A stretch of 64,000 nucleotides of DNA. It comes from Hippophae tibetana. Lineage: Eukaryota > Streptophyta > Magnoliopsida > Rosales > Elaeagnaceae. Of the stretch, positions 1 through 10,969 are shown in pieces (positions within the stretch are counted from its first letter, which is position 1; each line of letters opens with the position of its first letter). The position numbers and the translations under genes were made by a program. The stretch spans positions 51,756,843-51,820,842 of the forward strand of contig CM072810.1 in NCBI GenBank assembly GCA_037013495.1. The letters run 5' to 3'. The notes under the pieces are model-generated. The model worked only from the letters and a program-made list of their open reading frames with translations, was not told the origin of the DNA and did no database searches.

Positions 1-297
1 CGGGACGATTGAACTGTCACCTTTAATCATCGTTCAAAGCTCACAACAAGTCACGAGGATGTTACACCCCGTGCACGACACAAGTCATTCAAAATGACAC
101 TTGGAAACAACATAGAAAGGTTACCCTCAACAACAAACCCAGGGATGCTACTTACCTCGATTGCATCATTCCGTACCTTGTAACGGAACTCCACCTGGAA
201 CTTGTGCTTTTATGGGATACAAATCGGGGATCATGTTTTGATACCAAAGATAGGAAAAATAGCCAATCCTTCCTTCCTAAAGCTTAAGCTTTCAATA
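1..297 (+). repeat. Left-edge monomer M1, not part of the 2668-bp HOR
   Basis: This 297-bp monomer starts CGGGACGATT instead of CGGGACGCTT. It carries CATTCAAAATGAC and GTAACGGAACTCCACCTGG. The first variant recurs near 39110 and the second near 35955 and 36545, all in the right arm. It does not match monomer M10 (2672-2965), which precedes each later HOR copy. The homogeneous HOR block therefore begins at about 298, and M1 belongs to an older, more diverged array context. Confidence 0.8.
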
Positions 298-2965
298 CGG
301 GACGCTTGAACGGTCACCCTTAACTTGTTCAAAGCTCACACCAAGTCACGAGGATGTCACCCCCCATGCAGACACAAGTCATTCCAATTGACATTTGGAA
401 ACAACATAGAAAGGTTACCCACAACAATGAACCCAGGGATGGTCCTTACCTCGGTTGGATCATTCCGTCTCTTGTAAGCGAACTTCACCTCGAACTTGTG
501 CTTTTATGGGATACAAATCGGAGATCATGTTTTAATACCAAACATAGGAAAAATAGCTAATCCGTCCTTCCTAAAGCTTAATCTTTAAATACGGGACGCT
601 GGAACGGTCACCCTTAACTTGTTCAAAGCTCACACCAAGTCACGAGAATGTTACACCACGTAAACGACACAAGTCATTCTACATGACACTTGGAAACAAC
701 ATAGAAAGGTTACCCACAACAACGAGCGCAGGGATGGTACTTACCTCGGTTGCATCATTCCGTCTCTTGTAAGCGAACTTCACCTCGAACTTGTGCTTTT
801 ATGGGATACAAATTCGGAGATCATGTTTTGATACCAAAGATAGGAAAAATAGCTAATCCTTCCTTCCTAAAGCTTATGCTTTCAATACGGGACGCTTAAA
901 CTGTCACCTTTAATCAACGTTCAAAGCTCACAACAAGTCACGAGGGTGGTACCCCCCATGCACGACACATGTCATTCTAAATGACAATTGGAAACAACAA
1001 AGAAAGGTTACGCACAACAACGAGCGCAGGGATGGTACTTACCTCGGTTGCATCATTCCGTCTCTTGTAAGCGAACTTCACCTCGAACTTGTGCTTTTAT
1101 GGGATACAAATTCGGAGATCATGTTTTGATAACAAATATAGGAAAAATAGCTAATCCTTCCTTCCTAAAGCTTATGCTTTCAATACGGGACGCTTAAACT
1201 GTCACCTTTAATCATCGTTCAAAGCTCACAACAAGTCACGAGGGTGGTACCCCCCATGCACGACACAAGTCATTCTAAATGACACTTGGAAACAACAAAG
1301 AAAGGTTACCCACAACAACGAGCGCAGGGATGGTACTTACCTCTGTTGCATCATTCCATCTCTTGTAACCGAACTTCACCTCGAACTTGTGCTTTTATGG
1401 GATACAAATCGGAGATCATATTTTGATACCAAACCTAGGAAAATGGTTAATCCTTCCTTCCTAAAGCTTAAGCTTTCCATGCGGGACGCTTGAACTGTCA
1501 CCCTTAAACCTCGTTCAAAGCTCACAACCAATCACGAGGTTGTTACCCCCCGTGCACGACACAAGTCATTCTAAATGACACATCGAAACAACATAGAAAG
1601 GTTACCCAAAACAACAAACCGAGGGATGGTACTTACCTCGGTTCCATCATTCCGTCTCTTGTAAGCAAACTTCACCTCGAACTTGTGCTTTTATGGGATA
1701 CAAATCGGAGATTATATTTTGATAATAAATATAGGAAAAATAGCTAATCCTTCCTTCCTAAAGCTTAAGCTTAGAATACGGGACGCTTGAACCGTCACCC
1801 TTAATCCTCGTTCAAAGTTCACAACAAGTCACGAGGACGTTACCCCCCCGTGCACGACACAAGTCATTCTAAATGACACTTGGAAACAACATAGAATGGT
1901 TACCCACAACAACGAACCCATGGATGGTACTTACGTCGGTTGCATCATTCCGTCACTTGTAAGCGAACTTCACCTCTAACTTGTGCTTTTATAGGATACA
2001 AATCGGAGATCATGTTTTGATACCAAACATAGGAAAATAACTAATCCTTCCTTCCTAAAGCTTAAGCTTTGAATACGGGACGCTTGAACTGTCACCCTTA
2101 ATCCTCGTTCAAAGCTCACAACAAGTCACGAGGATATTACCCCCCCGTGCACGATACAAGTCATTCTAAATGACACTTGGAAACAACATAGAAAGGTTAC
2201 CCACAACAACAAACCCAGGGATGGATACTTACCTCAGTTGCATCCTTCCGTCTCTTGTAAGTGAACTTCACCCCGAACTTGTGCTTTTATGGGATACAAA
2301 TCGGATATCATGTTTTGATACCAAACATAGGAAAAATAGCTAATCCTTCCTTCCTAAAGCTTAATCTTTCAATATGGGACGCTTGAACGGTCACCCTTAA
2401 TCCTCGTTCAAAGCTCACACCAAGTCACGAGAATGTTACACCCCGTGCACGACACAAGTCATTCTAAATGACAGTTGGAAACAACATAGAAAGGTTACCC
2501 ACAACAACGAGCGCAGGGATGGTACTTACCTCGGTTGCATCATTCCGTCTCTTATAACCGAACTTCACCTCGAACTTGTGCTTTTATGGGATACAAATCG
2601 GAGATCATGTTTTGATACCAAAGATAGGAAAAATAGCAAATCCTTTCTTCCTAAAGCTTAAAATTTCAATACGGGACGCTTGAATGGTCACCCTTAACTT
2701 GTTCAAAGCTCACACCAAGTCACGAGGATGTTACTCCCCATGCAGACACAAGTCATTCCAATTGACATTTGGAAACAACATAGAAAGGTTACCCACAACA
2801 ACGAACCCAGGGATGGTCCTTACCTCGATTGGATCATTCCGTCTCTTCTAAGCGAACTTCACCTCGAACTTGTGCTTTTATGTTATACAAATCGGAGATC
2901 ATGTTTTGATACCAAAGATAGGAAAAATAGTCAATCCTTCCTTCCTAAAGCTTAAGCTTTCAATA
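298..2965 (+). repeat. HOR copy 1 (nine monomers M2-M10, 2668 bp)
   Basis: Monomer starts are 298 (M2, 294 bp), 592 (M3, 296), 888 (M4, 298), 1186 (M5, 296), 1482 (M6, 297), 1779 (M7, 297), 2076 (M8, 299), 2375 (M9, 297) and 2672 (M10, 294), summing to 2668. M2 and M10 are sister monomers sharing ATGCAGACACAAG and CCAATTGACATTTGG. M6 starts after CCATGCGGG and carries ACACATCGAAAC. M7 carries GAATGGTTACC, and M9 starts TGGGACG. These private variants recur in the same order in the next copies, which defines the HOR. Confidence 0.95.
592..887 (+). repeat. Reference satellite monomer (M3, 296 bp)
   Basis: This is a typical monomer, useful as a reference for phase. Visible internal symmetry includes an inverted repeat with 6-bp arms around CTA or CTACA-like spacers (GTCATTCTAAATGAC in most monomers) and, near the end, an AAGCTT (HindIII) site. 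In many monomers the site extends to the perfect 14-bp palindrome AAAGCTTAAGCTTT; here it is AAAGCTTATGCTTT. Restriction with HindIII would be expected to give a ladder of about 296 bp. No sub-monomer periodicity was seen. Confidence 0.85.
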
Positions 2966-5633
2966 CGGGACGCTTGAACGGTCACCCTTAACTTGTTCAA
3001 AGCCCACACCAAGTCACGAGGATGTTACCCCCCATGCAGACACAAGTCATTCCAATTGACATTTGGAAACAACATAGAAAGGTTACCCACAACAACGAAC
3101 CCAGGGATGGTCCTTACCTCGGTTGGATCATTCCGTCTCTTGTAAGGGAACTTCACCTCGAACTTGTGCTTTTATGGGATACAAATCGGAGATCATGTTT
3201 TAATACCAAACATAGGAAAAATAGCTAATCCGTCCTTCCTAAAGCTTAATCTTTCAATACGGGACGCTGGAACGGTCACCCTTAACTTGTTCAAAGCTCA
3301 CACCAAGTCACGAGAATGTTACACCACGTAAACGACACAAGTCATTCTACATGACACTTGGAAACAACATAGAAAGGTTACCCACAACAACGAGCGCAAG
3401 GATGGTACTTACCTCGGTTGCATCATTCCGTCTCTTGTAAGCAAACTTCACCTCGAACTTCTGCTTTTATGGGATACAAATTCGGAGATCATGTTTTGAT
3501 ACCAAAGATAGGAAAAATAGCTAATCCTTCCTTCCTAAAGCTTATGCTTTCAATACGGGATGCTTAAACTGTCACCTTTAATCAACGTTCAAAGCTCACA
3601 ACAAGTCACGAGGGTGGTACCCCCAATGCACGACACAAGTCATTCTAAATGACAATTGGAAACAACAAAGAAAGGTTACGCACAACAACGAGCGCAGGGA
3701 TGGTACTTACCTCGGTTGCATCATTCCGTCTCTTGTAAGCGAACTTCACCTCGAACTTGTGCTTTTATGGGATACAAATTCGGAGATCATGTTTTGATAA
3801 CAAATATAGGAAAAATAGCTAATCCTTCCTTCCTAAAGCTTATGCTTTCAATACGGGACGCTTGAACGGTCACCCTTAATCCGCGTTCAAAGCTCACACC
3901 AAGTCACGAGAATGTTACACCCCGTGCACGACACAAGTCATTCTAAATGACACTTGGAAACAACATAGAAAGGTTACCCACAACAACGAGCGCAGGGATG
4001 GTACTTACCTTGGTTGCATCATTCCATCTCTTGTAACCGAACTTCACCTCGAACTTGTGCTTTTATGGGATACAAATCGGAGATCATATTTTGATACCAA
4101 ACCTAGGAAAATGGTTAATCCTTCCTTCCTAAAGCTTAAGCTTTCCATGCGGGACGCTTGAACTGTCACCCTTAAACCTCGTTCAAAGCTCACAACCAAT
4201 CACGAGGTTGTTACCCCCCGTGCACGACACAAGTCATTCTAAATGACACATCGAAACAACATAGAAAGGTTACCCAAAACAACAAACCGAGGGATGGTAC
4301 TTACCTCGGTTCCATCATTCCGTCTCTTGTAAGCAAACTTCACCTCGAACTTGTGCTTTTATGGGATACAAATCGGAGATTATATTTTGATAATAAATAT
4401 AGGAAAAATAGCTAATCCTTCCTTCCTAAAGCTTAAGCTTAGAATACGGGACGCTTGAACCGTCACCCTTAATCCTCGTTCAAAGCTCACAACAAGTCAT
4501 GAGGACGTTACCCCCCCGTGCACGACACAAGTCATTCTAAATGACACTTGGAAACAACATAGAATGGTTACCCACAACAACGAACCCAGGGATGGTTCTT
4601 ACGTCGGTTGCATCATTCCGTCACTTGTAAGCGAACTTCACCTCTAACTTATGCTTTTATAGGATACAAATCGGAGATCATGTTTTGATACCAAACATAG
4701 GAAAATAACTAATCCTTACTTCCTAAAGCTTAAGCTTTGAATACGGGACGCTTGAACTGTCACCCTTAATCCTCGTTCAAAGCTCACAACAAGTCACGAG
4801 GATATTACCCCCCCGTGCACGATACAAGTCATTCTAAATGACACTTGGAAACAACATAGAAAGGTTACCCACAACAACAAACCCAGGGATGGATACTTAC
4901 CTCAGTTGCATCCTTCCGTCTCTTGTAAGCGAACTTCACCCCGAACTTGTGCTTTTATGGGATACAAATCGGATATCATGTTTTGATACCAAACATAGGA
5001 AAAATAGCTAATCCTTCCTTCCTAAAGCTTAATCTTTCAATATGGGACGCTTGAACGGTCACCCTTAATCCTCGTTCAAAGTTCACACCAAGTCACGAGA
5101 ATGTTACACCCCGTGCACGACACAAGTCATTCTAAATGACAGTTGGAAACAACATAGAAAGGTTACCCACAACAACGAGCGCAGGGATGGTACTTACCTC
5201 GGTTGCATCATTCCGTCTCTTATAACCGAACTTCACCTCGAACTTGTGCTTTTATGGGATACAAATCGGAGATCATGTTTTGATACCAAAGATAGGAAAA
5301 ATAGCAAATCCTTCCTTCCTAAAGCTTAAAATTTCAATACGGGACGCTTGAATGGTCACCCTTAACTTGTTCAAAGCTCACACCAAGTCACGAGGATGTT
5401 ACTCCCCATGTAGACACAAGTCATTCCAATTGACATTTGGAAACAACATAGAAAGGTTACCCACAACAACGAACCCAGGGATGGTCCTTACCTCGGTTGG
5501 ATCATTCCGTCTCTTCTAAGCGAACTTCACCTCGAACTTGTGCTTTTATGTTATACAAATCGGAGATCATGTTTTGATACCAAAGATAGGAAAAATAGCC
5601 AATCCTTCCTTCCTAAAGCTTAATCTTTCAATA
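2966..5633 (+). repeat. HOR copy 2 (2668 bp)
   Basis: Same nine-monomer order as copy 1, with exactly the same length. It differs in the first half of M5 (starting 3854), which reads CGGGACGCTTGAACGG and AATCCGCGTTC and resembles M9 rather than the M5 of copy 1. It shares private variants AAGTCATGAGG and CCTTACTTCC with copy 3, and AGCCCACACC and ACTTCTGC with copy 5. Confidence 0.94.
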
Positions 5634-8301
5634 CGGGACGCTTGAACGGTCACCCTTAACTTGTTCAAAGCTCACACCAAGTCACGAGGATGTTACCCCC
5701 CATGCAGACACAAGTCATTCCAATTGACATTTGGAAACAACATAGAAAGGTTACCCACAACAACGAACCCAGGGATGGTCCTTACCTCGGTTGGATCATT
5801 CCGTCTCTTGTAAGGGAACTTCACCTCGAACTTGTGCTTTTATGGGATACAAATCGGAGATCATGTTTTAATACCAAACATAGGAAAAATAGCTAATCCG
5901 TCCTTCCTAAAGCTTAATCTTTCAATACGGGACGCTGGAACGGTCACCCTTAACTTGTTCAAAGCTCACACCAAGTCACGAGAATGTTACACCACGTAAA
6001 CGACACAAGTCATTCTACATGACACTTGGAAACAACATAGAAAGGTTACCCACAACAACGAGCGCAAGGATGGTACTTACCTCGGTTGCATCATTCCGTC
6101 TCTTGTAAGCAAACTTCACCTCGAACTTGTGCTTTTATGGGATACAAATTCGGAGATCATGTTTTGATACCAAAGATAGGAAAAATAGCTAATCCTTCCT
6201 TCCTAAAGCTTATGCTTTCAATACGGGACGCTTAAACTGTCACCTTTAATCAACGTTCAAAGCTCACAACAAGTCACGAGGGTGGTACCCCCAATGCACG
6301 ACACAAGTCATTCTAAATGACAATTGGAAACAACAAAGAAAGGTTACGCACAACAACGAGCGCAGGGATGGTACTTACCTCGGTTGCATCATTCCGTCTC
6401 TTGTAAGCGAACTTCACCTCGAACTTGTGCTTTTTTGGGATACAAATTCGGAGATCATGTTTTGATAACAAATATAGGAAAAATAGCTAATCCTTCCTTC
6501 CTAAAGCTTATGCATTCAATACGGGACGCTTGAACGGTCACCCTTAATCCGCGTTCAAAGCTCACACCAAGTCACGAGAATGTTACACCCCGTGCACGAC
6601 ACAAGTCATTCTAAATGACACTTGGAAACAACATAGAAAGGTTACCCACAACAACGAGCGCAGGGATGGTACTTACCTTGGTTGCATCATTCCATCTCTT
6701 GTAACCGAACTTCACCTCGAACTTGTGCTTTTATGGGATACAAATCGGAGATCATATTTTGATACCAAACCTAGGAAAATGGTTAATCCTTCCTTCCTAA
6801 AGCTTAAGCTTTCCATGCGGGACGCTTGAACTGTCACCCTTAAACCTCGTTCAAAGCTCACAACCAATCACGAGGTTGTTACCCCCCGTGCACGACACAA
6901 GTCATTCTAAATGACACATCGAAACAACATAGAAAGGTTACCCAAAACAACAAACCGAGGGATGGTACTTACCTCGGTTCCATCATTCCGTCTCTTGTAA
7001 GCAAACTTCACCTCGAACTTGTGCTTTTATGGGATACAAATCGGAGATTATATTTTGATAATAAATATAGGAAAAATAGCTAATCCTTCCTTCCTAAAGC
7101 TTAAGCTTAGAATACGGGACGCTTGAACCGTCACCCTTAATCCTCGTTCAAAGCTCACAACAAGTCATGAGGACGTTACCCCCCCGTGCACGACACAAGT
7201 CATTCTAAATGACACTTGGAAACAACATAGAATGGTTACCCACAACAACGAACCCAGGGATGGTTCTTACGTCGGTTGCATCATTCCGTCACTTGTAAGC
7301 GAACTTCACCTCTAACTTATGCTTTTATAGGATACAAATCGGAGATCATGTTTTGATACCAAATATAGGAAAATAACTAATCCTTACTTCCTAAAGCTTA
7401 AGCTTTGAATACGGGACGCTTGAACTGTCACCCTTAATCCTCGTTCAAAGCTCACAACAAGTCACGAGGATATTACCCCCCCGTGCACGATACAAGTCAT
7501 TCTAAATGACACTTGGAAACAACATAGAAAGGTTACCCACAACAACAAACCCAGGGATGGATACTTACCTCAGTTGCATCCTTCCGTCTCTTGTAAGCGA
7601 ACTTCACCCCGAACTTGTGCTTTTATGGGATACAAATCGGATATCATGTTTTGATACCAAACATAGGAAAAATAGCTAATCCTTCCTTCCTAAAGCTTAA
7701 TCTTTCAATATGGGACGCTTGAACGGTCACCCTTAATCCTCGTTCAAAGTTCACACCAAGTCACGAGAATGTTACACCCCGTGCACGACACAAGTCATTC
7801 TAAATGACAGTTGGAAACAACATAGAAAGGTTACCCACAACAACGAGCGCAGGGATGGTACTTACCTCGGTTGCATCATTCCGTCTCTTATAACCGAACT
7901 TCACCTCGAACTTGTGCTTTTATGGGATACAAATCGGAGATCATGTTTTGATACCAAAGATAGGAAAAATAGCAAATCCTTCCTTCCTAAAGCTTAAAAT
8001 TTCAATACGGGACGCTTGAATGGTCACCCTTAACTTGTTCAAAGCTCACACCAAGTCACGAGGATGTTACTCCCCATGTAGACACAAGTCATTCCAATTG
8101 ACATTTGGAAACAACATAGAAAGGTTACCCACAACAACGAACCCAGGGATGGTCCTTACCTCGGTTGGATCATTCCGTCTCTTCTAAGCGAACTTCACCT
8201 CGAACTTGTGCTTTTATGTTATACAAATCGGAGATCATGTTTTGATACCAAAGATAGGAAAAATTGCCAATCCTTCCTTCCTAAAGCTTAAGCTTTCAAT
8301 A
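5634..8301 (+). repeat. HOR copy 3 (2668 bp)
   Basis: Nine-monomer order retained. M5 (starting 6522) has the M9-like first half seen in copy 2. M7 and M8 carry the private changes AAGTCATGAGG and CCTTACTTCC shared only with copy 2. M10 has CATGTAGACAC, as in copies 2 and 5, against CATGCAGACAC in copies 1 and 4. Confidence 0.94.
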
Positions 8302-10969
8302 CGGGACGCTTGAACGGTCACCCTTAACTTGTTCAAAGCTCACACCAAGTCACGAGGATGTTACCCCCCATGCAGACACAAGTCATTGCAATTGACATTT
8401 GGAAACAACATAGAAAGGTTACCCACAACAACGAACCCAGGGATGGTCCTTACCTCGGTTGGATCATTCCGTCTCTTGTAAGCGAACTTCACCTCGAACT
8501 TGTGCTTTTATGGGATACAAATCGGAGATCATGTTTTAATACCAAACATAGGAAAAATAGCTAATCCGTCCTTCCTAAAGCTTAATCTTTAAATACGGGA
8601 CGCTGGAACGGTCACCCTTAACTTGTTCAAAGCTCACACCAAGTCACGAGAATGTTACACCACGTAAACGACACAAGTCATTCTACATGACACTTGGAAA
8701 CAACATAGAAAGGTTACCCACAACAACGAGCGCAGGGATGGTACTTACCTCGGTTGCATCATTCCGTCTCTTGTAAGCGAACTTCACCTCGAACTTGTGC
8801 TTTTATGGGATACAAATTCGGAGATCATGTTTTGATACCAAAGATAGGAAAAATAGCTAATCCTTCCTTCCTAAAGCTTATGCTTTCAATACGGTACGCT
8901 TAAACTGTCACCTTTAATCAACGTTCAAAGCTCACAACAAGTCACGAGGGTGGTACCCCCCATGCACGACACATGTCATTCTAAATGACAATTGGAAACA
9001 ACAAAGAAAGGTTACGCACAACAACGAGCGCAGGGATGGTACTTACCTCGGTTGCATCATTCCGTCTCTTGTAAGCGAACTTCACCTCGAACTTGTGCTT
9101 TTATGGGATACAAATTCGGAGATCATGTTTTGATAACAAATATAGGAAAAATAGCTAATCCTTCCTTCCTAAAGCTTATGCTTTCAATACGGGACGCTTA
9201 AACTGTCACCTTTAATCATCGTTCAAAGCTCACAACAAGTCACGAGAGTGGTACCCCCCATGCACGACACAAGTCATTCTAAATGACACTTGGAAACAAC
9301 AAAGAAAGGTTACCCACAACAACGAGCGCAGGGATGGTACTTACCTCTGTTGCATCATTCCATCTCTTGTAACCGAACTTCACCTCGAACTTGCGCTTTT
9401 ATGGGATACAAATCGGAGATCATATTTTGATACCAAACCTAGGAAAATGGTTAATCCTTCCTTCCTAAAGCTTAAGCTTTCCATGCGGGACGCTTGAACT
9501 GTCACCCTTAAACCTCGTTCAAAGCTCACAACCAATCACGAGGTTGTTACCCCCCGTGCACGACACAAGTCATTCTAAATGACACATCGAAACAACATAG
9601 AAAGGTTACCCAAAACAACAAACCGAGGGATGGTACTTACCTCGGTTCCATCATTCCGTCTCTTGTAAGCAAACTTCACCTCGAACTTGTGCTTTTATGG
9701 GATACAAATCGGAGATTATATTTTGATAATAAATATAGGAAAAATAGCTAATCCTTCCTTCCTAAAGCTTAAGCTTAGAATACGGGACGCTTGAACCGTC
9801 ACCCTTAATCCTCGTTCAAAGCTCACAACAAGTCACGAGGACGTTACCCCCCCGTGCACGACACAAGTCATTCTAAATGACACTTGGAAACAACATAGAA
9901 TGGTTACCCACAACAACGAACCCATGGATGGTACTTACGTCGGTTGCATCATTCCGTCACTTGTAAGCGAACTTCACCTCTAACTTGTGCTTTTATAGGA
10001 TACAAATCGGAGATCATGTTTTGATACCAAACATAGGAAAATAACTAATCCTTCCTTCCTAAAGCTTAAGCTTTGAATACGGGACGCTTGAACTGTCACC
10101 CTTAATCCTCGTTCAAAGCTCACAACAAGGCACGAGGATATTACCCCCCCGTGCACGATACAAGTCATTCTAAATGACACTTGGAAACAACATAGAAAGG
10201 TTACCCACAACAACAAACCCAGGGATGGATACTTACCTCAGTTGCATCCTTCCGTCTCTTGTAAGTGAACTTCACCCCGAACTTGTGCTTTTATGGGATA
10301 CAAATCGGATATCATGTTTTGATACCAAACATAGGAAAAATAGCTAATCCTTCCTTCCTAAAGCTTAATCTTTCAATATGGGACGCTTGAACGGTCACCC
10401 TTAATCCTCGTTCAAAGCTCACACCAAGTCACGAGAATGTTACACCCCGTGCACGACACAAGTCATTCTAAATGACAGTTGGAAACAACATAGAAAGGTT
10501 ACCCACAACAACGAGCGCAGGGATGGTACTTACCTCGGTTGCATCATTCCGTCTCTTATAACCGAACTTCACCTCGAACTTGTGCTTTTATGGGATACAA
10601 ATCGGAGATCATGTTTTGATACCAAAGATAGGAAAAATAGCAAATCCTTCCTTCCTAAAGCTTAAAATTTCAATACGGGACGCTTGAATGGTCACCCTTA
10701 ACTTGTTCAAAGCTCACACCAAGTCACGAGGATGTTACTCCCCATGCAGACACAAGTCATTCCAATTGACATTTGGAAACAACATAGAAAGGTTACCCAC
10801 AACAACGAACCCAGGGATGGTCCTTACCTCGATTGGATCATTCCGTCTCTTCTAAGCGAACTTCACCTCGAACTTGTGCTTTTATGTTATACAAATCGGA
10901 GATCATGTTTTGATACCAAAGATAGGAAAAATAGTCAATCCTTCCTTCCTAAAGCTTAAGCTTTCAATA
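8302..10969 (+). repeat. HOR copy 4 (2668 bp), near-duplicate of copy 1
   Basis: This copy shares with copy 1, at an offset of exactly 8004 bp, several variants absent from the copies between: CTTTAAATACGG at the end of M2, ACACATGTCATT in M4, ACCCATGGATGG in M7 and CCTCGATTGGATC in M10. M5 (9186) is of the copy-1 type. A minus-strand open frame at 9980-10216 is an artefact of repeat sequence. Confidence 0.94.

Noticed and set aside
354-560. Recurrent 60- to 107-codon open frames on the plus strand of the satellite (a family of similar short peptides)
   Set aside because: They recur once per monomer in monomer phase, are broken by single-base variants and length changes that are not multiples of three, and have no start context or domain. 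They are by-products of a non-coding repeat.
592-887. CENP-B box in the monomer
   Set aside because: Only the AnnCGGGA end near CAATACGGGA fits; the required TTCG part is missing at the proper distance.
9980-10216. Minus-strand frames in satellite (also 57853-58035)
   Set aside because: Antisense translation of ordinary monomers; not kept in other copies of the same monomer type.
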